Source of the DNA: Aspidapion aeneum
Taxonomy: Eukaryota > Arthropoda > Insecta > Coleoptera > Brentidae
Direction: 5' to 3'
Length of the DNA: 64,000 nt
NCBI GenBank assembly: GCA_963576565.1
Contig: OY755046.1
Coordinates: 66,315,583-66,379,582 of the forward strand
Below are positions 39,091 to 54,000 of this stretch, piece by piece. A model generated the notes under the pieces. That model saw only the letters and a list, made by a program, of their open reading frames with translations, did no database searches and had not been told where the DNA came from. The stretch's first letter is position 1. Each line of letters opens with the position of its first letter. The position numbers and the translations under genes were made by a program.

Positions 39091-42000
39091 GTCCCTTATA
39101 CTAACCTAAAAATATTACCGTTGTAGATGTAATGGTTATCGAGAAAAATAGAATCAAAAGTTGAAATTATTCAAAAACTTCCAAAAAAAGTCAACTTTTT
39201 TGTTATTGGATATACGTCAAAACAATTCTTATATTTTTATTGCTTGCCTCACAAAGAAATAAAAAAGACCCCAAAAGTTGGTCTATAGGTTAGTGTTGGT
39301 AAGAAATAAATAAAAGTTCGAATGCCAAAACTCAAAACTGAAGTGCCTTTAGCGGCCTCTCTCGGCATTAATATAAACACCAGTCCCTTACCTTTTATAT
39401 CGCTATATAGAGGGTGCCGAGAAGTTTAATTTAATGTATTATAATATATATTTTTACAAAGTTAACAATTTAAAAAAATTAAAAACTGCACTTTTTGGGT
39501 ACCCCTTTGGTCAGGAAAATTTTTACCAAAAATTAAAAAAAAAACATTTGGTTGATACTGTGCCACGACGAAGCTACGGAGTCCCTTATACTAACCTAAA
39601 AATATTACCGTTGTAGATGTAATGGTTATCGAGAAAAATAGAATCAAAAGTTGAAAATTTTCAAAAACTTAAAAAAAAAAGTCAACTTTTTTGTTATTGG
39701 ATATACGTCAAAACAATTCTTATATTTTTATTGCTTGCCTCACAAAGAAATAAAAAAGACCCCAAAAGTTGGTCTATAGGTTAGTGTTTGTAAGAAATAA
39801 ATAAAAGTTTCAATGCCAAAACTCAAAACTGAAGTGACTTTAGCGGCCTCTCTCGGCATTATTATAAACACCAGTCCCTTACCTTTTATATCGCTATATA
39901 GAGGGCCCCGAGAAGTTTAATTTAATGTATTATAATATATATATTTTTACAAAGTTAACAATTTAAAAAAATTAAAAAACTGTATTTTTTGGGAACCCAT
40001 TTGGTCAGGAAAATTTTCACCAAAAATTTCAAAAAAAACATTTGGTTGATACTGTGCCACGAAGAAGCTACGGAGTCCCTTATACTAACCTAAAAATATT
40101 ACCGTTGTAGATGTAATGGTTATCGAGAAAAATAGAATCAAAAGTTGAAAATTTTCAAAAACTTCAAAAAAAAAAGTAAACTTTATGCTATTGGATATAC
40201 GTCAAACCAATTGTTATATTTTTATTGCTTGCCTCACAAAGAAATAAAAAAGACCCCAAAAGTTGCTCTAAAGGTTAGTGTTTGTAAGAAATAAATAAAT
40301 GTTTGAATTGCCAAAACTCAAAACTGAAGTGAATTTGGCGGCCTCTCTCGGCATTATTATAAACACCAGTCCCTTACCTTTTATATCGTTTTATAGGGGG
40401 GCCCAAAAAGTTTAATTTAATGTATTATAATATATATTTTTACAAAGTTAACAATTTTAAAAAATTAAAAAACTGCACTTTTTGGGTACCCCTTTAATCA
40501 GGAAAATGTTCACAAAAAATTTCAAAAAAAAGATTTGGTTGATACTGTGCCACGACGAAGCTACGGAGTCCCTTATACTAACCTAAAAATATTACCGTTG
40601 TGGATGTAATGGTTATCGAGAAAAATAGAATCAAAAGTTGAAATTTTTCAAAAACTTCAAAAAAAAAGTCAACTTTTTTGTTATTGGATATACGTCAAAA
40701 CAATTCTTATATTTTTATTGCTTGCCTCACAAAGAAATAAAAAAGACCCCAAAAGTTGCTCTAAAGATTGTTGTTTGTAAGAAATAAATAAATGTTTAAA
40801 TTGCCAAAACTCAAAACTGAAGTGACTTTGGTGGCCACTCTCGGCATTATTATAAACACCTGTACTTTTTCTTTTATATCGTTTTATAGGGGGGCCCGAG
40901 AAGTTTAATTTAATGTATTATAGTATATATTTTTACAAAGTTAACAAGTTAAAAAAATTAAAAAACTGCACTTTTTGGGTACCCCTTTGGTCAGGAAAAT
41001 TTTCACCAAAAATTAAAAAAAAAACATTTGGTTGATACTGTGCCACGACGAAGCTACGGACTCCCTTATACTAACCTAAAAATATTACCGTTGTAGATGT
41101 ATTGGTTATCAAGAAAAATAGAATCAAAGTTGAAAATTTTCAAAAACTTCAAAAAAAGTCTACTTTTTTGTTATTGGATATACGTCAAACAATTGTTATA
41201 TTTTTATTGCTTGCCTCACAAAGAAATAAAAAAGACCCAAAAGTTGCTCTAAAGATTGTTGTTTGTAAGAAATAAATAAATGTTTAAATTGCCAAAACTC
41301 AAAACTGAAGTGACTTTGGTGGCCACTCTCGGCATTATTATAAACACCTGTACTTTTTCTTTTATATCGTTTTATAGGGGGGCCGAGAAGTTTAATTTAA
41401 TGTATTATAATATATATTTTTACAAAGTTAACAAGTTTAAAAAATTAAAAAACTGCACTTTTTGGGTACCCCTTTGGTCAGGAAAATGTTCACCAAAAAT
41501 TTCAAAAAAAAACATTTGGTTGATACTGTGCCACGACGAAGCTACGAAGTCCCTTATACTAACCCAAACATATTACCGTTGTAGATGTAATGGTTATCGA
41601 GAAAAAAAGAATTAAAAGTTGAAAATTTTCAAAAACTTCAAAAAAAGTCAACTTTTTTGTTATTGGATATACGTCAAAACAATTCTTATATTTTTATTGC
41701 TTGCCTCACAAAGAAATAAAAAAGACCCCAAAAGTTGCTCTAAAGATTAGTGTTTGTAAGAAATAAATAAATGTTTAAATTGCCAAAACTCAAAACTGAA
41801 GTGACTTTGGCGGCCACTCTCGGCATTATTATAAACATCTGTACTTTATCTTTTATATCGTTTTATAGGGGGGCCCGAGAAGTTTAATTTAATGTATTAT
41901 AATATATATTTTTACAAAGTTAACAATTTAAAAAAATTAAAAAACTGCACTTTTTGGGTCCCCTTTGGTCAGGAAAATTTTCACCAAAAATTTCAAAAAA

Positions 42001-45000
42001 AACATTTGGTTGATACTGTGCCACGAAGAAGCTACGGAGTCCCTTATACTAACCTAAAAATATTACCGTTGTAGAGGTAATGGTTATCGAGAAAAATAGA
42101 ATCAAAAGTTGAAAATTTTCAAAAACTTCAAAAAAAAAGTCTACTTTTTTGTTATTGGATATACGTCAAAACAATTGTTATATTTTTATTGCTTGCCTCA
42201 CAAAGAAATAAAAAAGACCCCAAAAGTTGCTCTAAAGGTTAGTGTTTGTAAGAAATAAATAAATGTTTAAATTGCCAAAACTCAAAACTGAAGTGACTTT
42301 GGCGGCCTCTCTCGGCATTATTATAAACAGCTGTACTTTATCTTTTATATCGTTTTATAGGAGGGCCCGAGAAGTTTAATTTAATGTATTATAATATATA
42401 TTTTTACAAAGTTAACAAGTTAAAAAAATTAAAAAACTGCACTTTTTGGGTACCCCTTTGGTCAGGAAAATTTTCACCAAAAATTTCAAAAAAAAACATT
42501 TGGTTGATACTGTGCCACGACGAAGCTACGAAGTCCCTTATACTAACCCAAACATATTACCGTTGTAGATGTAATGGTTATCGAGAAAAAAAGAATTAAA
42601 AGTTGAAAATTTTCAAAAACTTGAAAAAAAAAGTCAATTTTTTTGTTATTGGATATACGTCAAAACAATTCTTATATTTTTATTGCTTGCCTCACAAAGA
42701 AATAAAAAAAACCCCAAAAGTTGCTCTAAAGATTAGTGTTTGTAAGAAATAAATAAATGTTTAAATTGCCAAAACTCAAAATTGAAGTGATTTTGGCGGC
42801 CACTCTCGGCATTATTATAAACACCTGTACTTTTTCTTTTATATCGTTTTATAGGGGGGCCCGAGAAGTTTAATTTAATGTATTATAATATATATTTTTA
42901 CAAAGTTAACAAGTTAAAAAAATTAAAAAACTGCACTTTTTGGGTACCCCTTTGGTCAGGAAAATTTTCACCAAAAATTTCAAAAAAAACATTTGGTTGA
43001 TACTGTGCCACGAAGAAGCTACGGAGTCCCTTATACTAACCTAAAAATATTACCGTTGTAGATGTAATGGTTATCGAGAAAAATAGAATCAAAAGTTGAA
43101 AATTTTCAAAAACTTCAAAAAAAAAGTCAACTTTTTTGTTATTGGATATACGTCAAAACTATTGTTATATTGTTATTGCTTGCCTCACAAAGAAATAAAA
43201 AAGATCCCAAAAGTTGCTCTAAAGATTAGTGTTTGTAAGAAATAAATAAATGTTTAAATTGCCAAAACTCAAAACTGAAGTGACTTTGGCGGCCTCTCTC
43301 GGCATTATTATAAACACCTGTACTTTATTTTTTATATCGTTTTATAGGGAGGCCCGAGAAGTTTAATTTAATGTATTATAATATATATTTTTACAAAGTT
43401 AACAAGTTAAAAAAATTAAAAAACTGCACTTTTTGGGTACCCCTTTGGTCAGGAAAATTTTCACCAAAAATTTCAAAAAAAAACATTTGGTTGATACTGT
43501 GCCACGAAGAAGCTACGGAGTCCCTTATACTAACCTAAAAATATTACCGTTGTAGATGTAATGGTTATCGAGAAAAATAGAATCAAAAGTTGAAAATTTT
43601 CAAAAACTTCAAAAAAAAAGTCAACTTTTTTGTTATTGGATATACGTCAAAACTATTGTTATATTGTTATTGCTTGCCTCACAAAGAAATAAAAAAGATC
43701 CCAAAAGTTGCTCTAAAGATTAGTGTTTGTAAGAAATAAATAAATGTTTAAATTGCCAAAACTCAAAACTGAAGTGTCTTTGGCGGCCTCTCTCGGCATT
43801 ATTATAAACACCAGTACTTTATTTTTTATATCGTTTTATAGGGAGGCCCGAGAAGTTTAATTTAATGTATTATAATATATATTTTTACAAAGTTAACAAG
43901 TTAAAAAAATTAAAAAACTGCACTTTTTGGGTACCCCTTTGGTCAGGAAAATTTTCACCAAAAATTAAAAAAAAAACATTTGGTTGATACTGTGCCACGA
44001 CGAAGCTACGGACTCCCTTATACTAACCTAAAAATATTACCGTTGTAGATGTAATGGTTATCGAGAAAAATAGAATCAAAAGTTGAAAATTTTCAAAAAC
44101 TTCAAAAAAAAAAGTCTACTTTTTTGTTATTGGATATACGTCAAAACAATTGTTATATTTTTATTGCCTGCCTCACAAAGAAATAAAAAATACCCCAAAA
44201 GTTGCTCTAAAGGTTAGTGTTTGTAAGAAATAAATAAATGTTTAAATTGCCAAAACTCAAAACTGAAGTGACTTTGGCGGCCTCTCTCGGCATTATTATA
44301 AACACCTGTACTTTATTTTTTATATCGTTTTATAGGGAGGCCCGAGAAGTTTAATTTAATGTATTATAATATATATTTTTACAAAGTTAACAAGTTTAAA
44401 AAATTAAAAAACTGCACTTTTTGGGTACCCCTTTGGTCAGGAAAATTTTCACCAAAAATTTCAAAAAAAACATTTGGTTGATACTGTGCCACGAAGAAGC
44501 TACGCAGTTCCTAATACTAACCGAAAAATATTACCGTTGTAGATGTAATGGTTATCGAGAAAAATAGAATCAAAAAATGAAAATTTTCAAAAACTTCAAA
44601 AAAAAAGTCAACTTTTTTGTTATTGGATATACGTCAAAACTATTGTTATATTGTTATTGCTTGCCTCACAAAGAAATAAAAAAGACCCCAAAAGTTGCTC
44701 TAAAGATTAGTGTTTGTAAGAAATAAATAAATGTTTAAATTGCCAAAACTCAAAACTGAAGTGACTTTGGCGGCCACTCTCGGCATTATTATAAACACCT
44801 GTACTTTTTCTTTTATATCGTTTTATAGGGGGGCCCGAGAAGTTTAATTTAATGTATTATAATATATTTTTACAAAGTTAACAAGTTAAAAAAATTAAAA
44901 AACTGCACTTTTTGGGTACCCCTTTGGTCAGGAAAATTTTCACCAAAAATTTCAAAAAAAAACATTTGGTTGATACTGTGCCACGAAGAAGCTACGGAGT

Positions 45001-48000
45001 CCCTAATACTAACCTAAAAATATTACCGTTGTAGATGTAATGGTTATCGAGAAAAATAGAATCAAAAGTTGAAAATTTTCAAAAACTTCAAAAAAAAAGT
45101 CAACTTTTTTGTTATTGGATATACGTCAAAACTATTGTTATATTGTTATTGCTTGCCTCACAAAGAAATAAAAAAGATCCCAAAAGTTGCTCTAAAGATT
45201 AGTGTTTGTAAGAAATAAATAAATGTTTAAATTGCCAAAACTCAAAACTGAAGTGACTTTGGCGGCCTCTCTCGGCATTATTATAAACACCTGTACTTTA
45301 TTTTTTATATCGTTTTATAGGGAGGCCCGAGAAGTTTAATTTAATGTATTATAATATATATTTTCACAAAGTTAACAAGTTAAAAAAATTAAAAAACTGC
45401 ACTTTTTGGGTACCCCTTTGGTCAGGAAAATTTTCACCAAAAATTTCAAAAAAAAACATTTGGTTGATACTGTGCCACGACGAAGCTACGAAGTCCCTTA
45501 TACTAACCCAAACATATTACCGTTGTAGATGTAATGGTTATCGAGAAAAAAAGAATTAAAAGTTGAAAATTTTCAAAAACTTGAAAAAAAAAGTCAACTT
45601 TTTTGTTATTGGATATACGTCAAAACTATTGTTATATTGTTATTGCTTGCCTCACAAAGAAATAAAAAAGACCCCAAAAGTTGCTCTAAAGATTAGTGTT
45701 TGTAAGAAATAAATAAATGTTTAAATTGCCAAAACTCAAAACTGAAGTGTCTTTGGCGGCCTCTCTCGGCATTATTATAAACACCAGTACTTTATTTTTT
45801 ATATCGTTTTATAGGGAGGCCCGAGAAGTTTAATTTAATGTATTATAATATATATTTTTACAAAGTTAACAAGTTAAAAAAATTAAAAAACTGCACTTTT
45901 TGGGTACCCCTTTGGTCAGGAAAATTTTCACCAAAAATTAAAAAAAAAAACATTTGGTTGATACTGTGCCACGACGAAGCTACGGACTCCCTTATACTAA
46001 CCTAAAAATATTACCGTTGTAGATGTAATGGTTATCGAGAAAAATAGAATCAAAAAATGAAAATTTTCAAAAACTTCAAAAAAAAAGTCAACTTTTTTGT
46101 TATTGGATATACGTCAAAACTATTGTTATATTGTTATTGCTTGCCTCACAAAGAAATAAAAAAGACCCCAAAAGTTGCTCTAAAGATTAGTGTTTGTAAG
46201 AAATAAATAAATGTTTAAATTGCCAAAACTCAAAACTGAAGTGACTTTGGCGGCCACTCTCGGCATTATTATAAACACCTGTACTTTTTCTTTTATATCG
46301 TTTTATAGGGGGGCCCGAGAAGTTTAATTTAATGTATTATAATATATATTTTTACAAAGTTAACAAGTTAAAAAAATTAAAAAACTGCACTTTTTGGGTA
46401 CCCCTTTGGTCAGGAAAATTTTCACCAAAAATTTCAAAAAAAACATTTGGTTGATACTGTGCCACGAAGAAGCTACGCAGTTCCTAATACTAACCGAAAA
46501 ATATTACCGTTGTAGATGTAATGGTTATCGAGAAAAATAGAATCAAAAAATGAAAATTTTCAAAAACTTCAAAAAAAAAGTCAACTTTTTTGTTATTGGA
46601 TATACGTCAAAACTATTGTTATATTGTTATTGCTTGCCTCACAAAGAAATAAAAAAGATCCCAAAAGTTGCTCTAAAGATTAGTGTTTGTAAGAAATAAA
46701 TAAATGTTTAAATTGCCAAAACTCAAAACTGAAGTGTCTTTGGCGGCCTCTCTCGGCATTATTATAAACACCAGTACTTTATTTTTTATATCGTTTTATA
46801 GGGAGGCCCGAGAAGTTTAATTTAATGTATTATAATATATATTTTTACAAAGTTAACAAGTTAAAAAAATTAAAAAACTGCACTTTTTGGGTACCCCTTT
46901 GGTCAGGAAAATTTTCACCAAAAATTAAAAAAAAAAACATTTGGTTGATACTGTGCCACGACGAAGCTACGGACTCCCTTATACTAACCTAAAAATATTA
47001 CCGTTGTAGATGTAATGGTTATCGAGAAAAATAGAATCAAAAAATGAAAATTTTCAAAAACTTCAAAAAAAAAGTCAACTTTTTTGTTATTGGATATACG
47101 TCAAAACTATTGTTATATTGTTATTGCTTGCCTCACAAAGAAATAAAAAAGATCCCAAAAGTTGCTCTAAAGATTAGTGTTTGTAAGAAATAAATAAATG
47201 TTTAAATTGCCAAAACTCAAAACTGAAGTGTCTTTGGCGGCCTCTCTCGGCATTATTATAAACACCAGTACTTTATTTTTTATATCGTTTTATAGGGAGG
47301 CCCGAGAAGTTTAATTTAATGTATTATAATATATATTTTTACAAAGTTAACAAGTTAAAAAAATTAAAAAACTGCACTTTTTGGGTACCCCTTTGGTCAG
47401 GAAAATTTTCACCAAAAATTAAAAAAAAAAACATTTGGTTGATACTGTGCCACGACGAAGCTACGGACTCCCTTATACTAACCTAAAAATATTACCGTTG
47501 TAGATGTAATGGTTATCGAGAAAAATAGAATCAAAAATTGAAAATTTTCAAAAACTTCAAAAAAAAAGTCAACTTTTTTGTTATTGGATATACGTCAAAA
47601 CTATTGTTATATTGTTATTGCTTGCCTCACAAAGAAATAAAAAAGACCCCAAAAGTTGCTCTAAAGATTAGTGTTTGTAAGAAATAAATAAATGTTTAAA
47701 TTGCCAAAACTCAAAACTGAACTGTCTTTGGCGGCCTCTCTCGGCATTATTATAAACACCTGTACTTTATTTTTTATATCGTTTTATAGGGAGGCCCGAG
47801 AAGTTTAATTTAATGTATTATAATATATATTTTTACAAAGTTAACAAGTTAAAAAAATTAAAAAACTGCACTTTTTGGGTACCCCTTTGGTCAGGAAAAT
47901 TTTCACCAAAAATTTAAAAAAAAACATTTGGTTGATACTGTGCCACGACGAAGCTACGGACTCCCTTATACTAACCTAAAAATATTACCGTTGTAGATGT

Positions 48001-51000
48001 AATGGTTATCGAGAAAAATAGAATCAAAAATTGAAAATTTTCAAAAACTTCAAAAAAAAAGTCAACTTTTTTGTTATTGGATATACGTCAAAACAATTGT
48101 TATATTGTTATTGCTTGCCTCACAAAGAAATAAAAAAGACCCCAAAAGTTGCTCTAAAGGTTAGTGTTTGTAAGAAATAAATAAATGTTTAAATTGCCAA
48201 AACTCAAAACTGAAGTGACTTTGGCGGCCTCTCTCGGCATTATTATAAACAGCTGTACTTTATCTTTTATATCGTTTTATAGGGGGGCCCGAGAAGTTTA
48301 ATTTAATGTATTATAATATATATTTTTACAAAGTTAACAATTTAAAAAGTTAAAAAACTGCACTTTTTGGGTACCCCTTTGGTCAGGAAAATTTTTACCA
48401 AAAATTAAAAAAAAACATTTGGTTGATACTGTGCCACGACGAAGCTACGGACTCCCTTATACTAACCTAAAAATATTACCATTGTAGATGTAATGGTTAT
48501 CGAGAAAAATAGAATCAAAAGTTGAAAATTTTCAAAAACTTCAAAAAAAAAGTCAACTTTTTTGTTATTGGATATACGTCAAAACTATTGTTATATTGTT
48601 ATTGCTTGCCTCACAAAGAAATAAAAAAGATCCCAAAAGTTGCTCTAAAGATTAGTGTTTGTAAGAAATAAATAAATGTTTAAATTGCCAAAACTCAAAA
48701 CTGAAGTGTCTTTGGCGGCCTCTCTCGGCATTATTATAAACACCAGTACTTTATTTTTTATATCGTTTTATAGGGAGGCCCGAGAAGTTTAATTTAATGT
48801 ATTATAATATATATTTTTACAAAGTTAACAAGTTAAAAAAATTAAAAAACTGCACTTTTTGGGTACCCCTTTGGTCAGGAAAATTTTCACCAAAAATTAA
48901 AAAAAAAAAACATTTGGTTGATACTGTGCCACGACGAAGCTACGGACTCCCTTATACTAACCTAAAAATATTACCGTTGTAGATGTAATGGTTATCGAGA
49001 AAAATAGAATCAAAAAATGAAAATTTTCAAAAACTTCAAAAAAAAAGTCAACTTTTTTGTTATTGGATATACGTCAAAACTATTGTTATATTGTTATTGC
49101 TTGCCTCACAAAGAAATAAAAAAGATCCCAAAAGTTGCTCTAAAGATTAGTGTTTGTAAGAAATAAATAAATGTTTAAATTGCCAAAACTCAAAACTGAA
49201 GTGACTTTGGCGGCCTCTCTCGGCATTATTATAAACACCTGTACTTTATTTTTTATATCGTTTTATAGGGAGGCCCGAGAAGTTTAATTTAATGTATTAT
49301 AATATATATTTTCACAAAGTTAACAAGTTAAAAAAATTAAAAAACTGCACTTTTTGGGTACCCCTTTGGTCAGGAAAATTTTCACCAAAAATTTCAAAAA
49401 AAAACATTTGGTTGATACTGTGCCACGACGAAGCTACGAAGTCCCTTATACTAACCCAAACATATTACCGTTGTAGATGTAATGGTTATCGAGAAAAAAA
49501 GAATTAAAAGTTGAAAATTTTCAAAAACTTGAAAAAAAAAGTCAACTTTTTTGTTATTGGATATACGTCAAAACTATTGTTATATTGTTATTGCTTGCCT
49601 CACAAAGAAATAAAAAAGATCCCAAAAGTTGCTCTAAAGATTAGTGTTTGTAAGAAATAAATAAATGTTTAAATTGCCAAAACTCAAAACTGAAGTGTCT
49701 TTGGCGGCCTCTCTCGGCATTATTATAAACACCAGTACTTTATTTTTTATATCGTTTTATAGGGAGGCCCGAGAAGTTTAATTTAATGTATTATAATATA
49801 TATTTTTACAAAGTTAACAAGTTAAAAAAATTAAAAAACTGCACTTTTTGGGTACCCCTTTGGTCAGGAAAATTTTCACCAAAAATTAAAAAAAAAAAAC
49901 ATTTGGTTGATACTGTGCCACGACGAAGCTACGGACTCCCTTATACTAACCTAAAAATATTACCGTTGTAGATGTAATGGTTATCGAGAAAAATAGAATC
50001 AAAAAATGAAAATTTTCAAAAACTTCAAAAAAAAAGTCAACTTTTTTGTTATTGGATATACGTCAAAACTATTGTTATATTGTTATTGCTTGCCTCACAA
50101 AGAAATAAAAAAGATCCCAAAAGTTGCTCTAAAGATTAGTGTTTGTAAGAAATAAATAAATGTTTAAATTGCCAAAACTCAAAACTGAAGTGTCTTTGGC
50201 GGCCTCTCTCGGCATTATTATAAACACCAGTACTTTATTTTTTATATCGTTTTATAGGGAGGCCCGAGAAGTTTAATTTAATGTATTATAATATATATTT
50301 TTACAAAGTTAACAAGTTAAAAAAATTAAAAAACTGCACTTTTTGGGTACCCCTTTGGTCAGGAAAATTTTCACCAAAAATTAAAAAAAAAAAACATTTG
50401 GTTGATACTGTGCCACGACGAAGCTACGGACTCCCTTATACTAACCTAAAAATATTACCGTTGTAGATGTAATGGTTATCGAGAAAAATAGAATCAAAAA
50501 ATGAAAATTTTCAAAAACTTCAAAAAAAAAGTCAACTTTTTTGTTATTGGATATACGTCAAAACTATTGTTATATTGTTATTGCTTGCCTCACAAAGAAA
50601 TAAAAAAGATCCCAAAAGTTGCTCTAAAGATTAGTGTTTGTAAGAAATAAATAAATGTTTAAATTGCCAAAACTCAAAACTGAAGTGACTTTGGCGGCCT
50701 CTCTCGGCATTATTATAAACACCAGTACTTTATTTTTTATATCGTTTTATAGGGAGGCCCGAGAAGTTTAATTTAATGTATTATAATATATATTTTTACA
50801 AAGTTAACAAGTTAAAAAAATTAAAAAACTGCACTTTTTGGGTACCCCTTTGGTCAGGAAAATTTTCACCAAAAATTAAAAAAAAAAACATTTGGTTGAT
50901 ACTGTGCCACGACGAAGCTACGGACTCCCTTATACTAACCTAAAAATATTACCGTTGTAGATGTAATGGTTATCGAGAAAAATAGAATCAAAAATTGAAA

Positions 51001-54000
51001 ATTTTCAAAAACTTCAAAAAAAAAGTCAACTTTTTTGTTATTGGATATACGTCAAAACTATTGTTATATTGTTATTGCTTGCCTCACAAAGAAATAAAAA
51101 AGACCCCAAAAGTTGCTCTAAAGATTAGTGTTTGTAAGAAATAAATAAATGTTTAAATTGCCAAAACTCAAAACTGAAGTGACTTTGGCGGCCACTCTCG
51201 GCATTATTATAAACACCTGTACTTTTTCTTTTATATCGTTTTATAGGGGGGCCCGAGAAGTTTAATTTAATGTATTATAATATATATTTTTACAAAGTTA
51301 ACAAGTTAAAAAAAATTAAAAAACTGCACTTTTTGGGTACCCCTTTGGCCAGGAAAATTTTCACCAAAAATTTCAAAAAAAACATTTGGTTGATACTGTG
51401 CCACGACGAAGCTACGGACTCCCTTATACTAACCTAAAAATATTACCATTGTAGATGTAATGGTTATCGAGAAAAATAGAATCAAAAGTTGAAAATTTTC
51501 AAAAACTTCAAAAAAAAAGTCAACTTTTTTGTTATTGGATATACGTCAAAACTATTGTTATATTGTTATTGCTTGCCTCACAAAGAAATAAAAAAGATCC
51601 CAAAAGTTGCTCTAAAGATTAGTGTTTGTAAGAAATAAATAAATGTTTAAATTGCCAAAACTCAAAACTGAAGTGACTTTGGCGGCCACTCTCGGCATTA
51701 TTATAAACACCTGTACTTTTTCTTTTATATCGTTTTATAGGGGGGCCCGAGAAGTTTAATTTAATGTATTATAATATATATTTTTACAAAGTTAACAAGT
51801 TAAAAAAAATTAAAAAACTGCACTTTTTGGGTACCCCTTTGGCCAGGAAAATTTTCACCAAAAATTTCAAAAAAAACATTTGGTTGATACTGTGCCACGA
51901 AGAAGCTACGGAGTCCCTAATACTAACCTAAAAATATTACCGTTGTAGATGTAATGGTTATCGAGAAAAATAGAATCAAAAGTTGAAAATTTTCAAAAAC
52001 TTCAAAAAAAAAGTCAATTTTTTTGTTATTGGATATACGTCAAAACTATTGTTATATTGTTATTGCTTGCCTCACAAAGAAATAAAAAAGACCCCAAAAG
52101 TTGCTCTAAAGATTAGTGTTTGTAAGAAATAAATAAATGTTTAAATTGCCAAAACTCAAAACTGAAGAGACTTTGGCGGCCACTCTCGGCATTATTATAA
52201 ACACCTGTACTTTTTCTTTTATATCGTTTTATAGGGGGGCCCGAGAAGTTTAATTTAATGAATTATAATATATATTTTTACAAAGTTAACAATTTAAAAA
52301 AAAATAAAAAACTGCACTTTTTGGGTACCCCTTTGGCCACGAAAATTTTCACCAAAAAATAAAAAAAAACATTTGGTTGATACTGTGCCACGAAGAAGCT
52401 ACGAAGTCCCTTATATTAGCCTAAAAATATTACAGTTGTAGATGTAATGGTTATATAGATAGATATACGTCAAAACAATTCTTATATTTTTATTGCTTGC
52501 CTCACAAAGAAATAAAAAAGACCCCAAAAGTTGGTCTATAGGTTAGTGTTTGTAAGAAATAAATAAAAGTTTAAATTGCCAAAACTCAAAACTGAAGTGT
52601 CTTTGGCGGCCTCTCTCGGCATTATTATAAACACCTGTACTTTATTTTTTATATCGTTTTATAGGGAGGCCCGAGAAGTTTAATTTAATGTATTATAATA
52701 TATATTTTTACAAAGTTAACAAGTTAAAAAAATTAAAAAACTGCACTTTTTGGGTACCCCTTTGGTCAGGAAAATTTTCACCAAAAATTTCAAAAAAAAC
52801 ATTTGGTTGATACTGTGCCACGAAGAAGCTACGGAGTCCCTTATATTAGCCTGAAAATATTACAGTTGTAGATGTAATGGTTATCGAGAAAAATATATTC
52901 AAAAATTGAAAATTTTCAAAAAATTTAAAAAAAAAGTCAACTTTTTTGCTATTGGATATACGTCAAAACAATTGTTATATTGTTATTGCTTGCCTCACAA
53001 AGAAATAAAAAAGACCCCAAAAGTTGCTCTAAAGGTTAGTGTTTGTAAGAAATAAATAAATGTTTAAATTGCCAAAACTCAAAACTGAAGTGACTTTGGC
53101 GGCCTCTCTCGGCATTATTATAAACAGCTGTACTTTATCTTTTATATCGTTTTATAGGGGGGCCCGAGAAGTTTAATTTAATGTATTATAATATATATTT
53201 TTACAAAGTTAACAATTTAAAAAAATTAAAAAACTGCACTTTTTGGGTACCCCTTTGGTCAGGAAAATTTTCACCAAAAATTAAAAAAAAACATTTGGTT
53301 GATACTGTGCCACGACGAAGCTACGGACTCCCTTATACTAACCTAAAAATATTACCGTTGTAGATGTAATGGTTATCGAGAAAAATAGAATCAAAAGTTG
53401 AAAATTTTCAAAAACTTCAAAAAAAAAAGTCTACTTTTTTGTTATTGGATATACGTCAAAACAATTGTTATATTTTTATTGCCTGCCTCACAAAGAAATA
53501 AAAAAGACCCCAAAAGTTGCTCTAAAGGTTAGTGTTTGTAAGAAATAAATAAATGTTTAAATTGCCAAAACTCAAAACTGAAGTGACTTTGGCGGCCTCT
53601 CTCGGCATTATTATAAACACCTGTACTTTATTTTTTATATCGTTTTATAGGGAGGCCCGAGAAGTTTAATTTAATGTATTATAATATATATTTTTACAAA
53701 GTTAACAAGTTTAAAAAATTAAAAAACTGCACTTTTTGGGTACCCCTTTGGTCAGGAAAATTTTCACCAAAAATTTCAAAAAAAACATTTGGTTGATACT
53801 GTGCCACGAAGAAGCTACGCAGTTCCTAATACTAACCGAAAAATATTACCGTTGTAGATGTAATGGTTATCGAGAAAAATAGAATCAAAAAATGAAAATT
53901 TTCAAAAACTTCAAAAAAAAAGTCAACTTTTTTGTTATTGGATATACGTCAAAACTATTGTTATATTGTTATTGCTTGCCTCACAAAGAAATAAAAAAGA

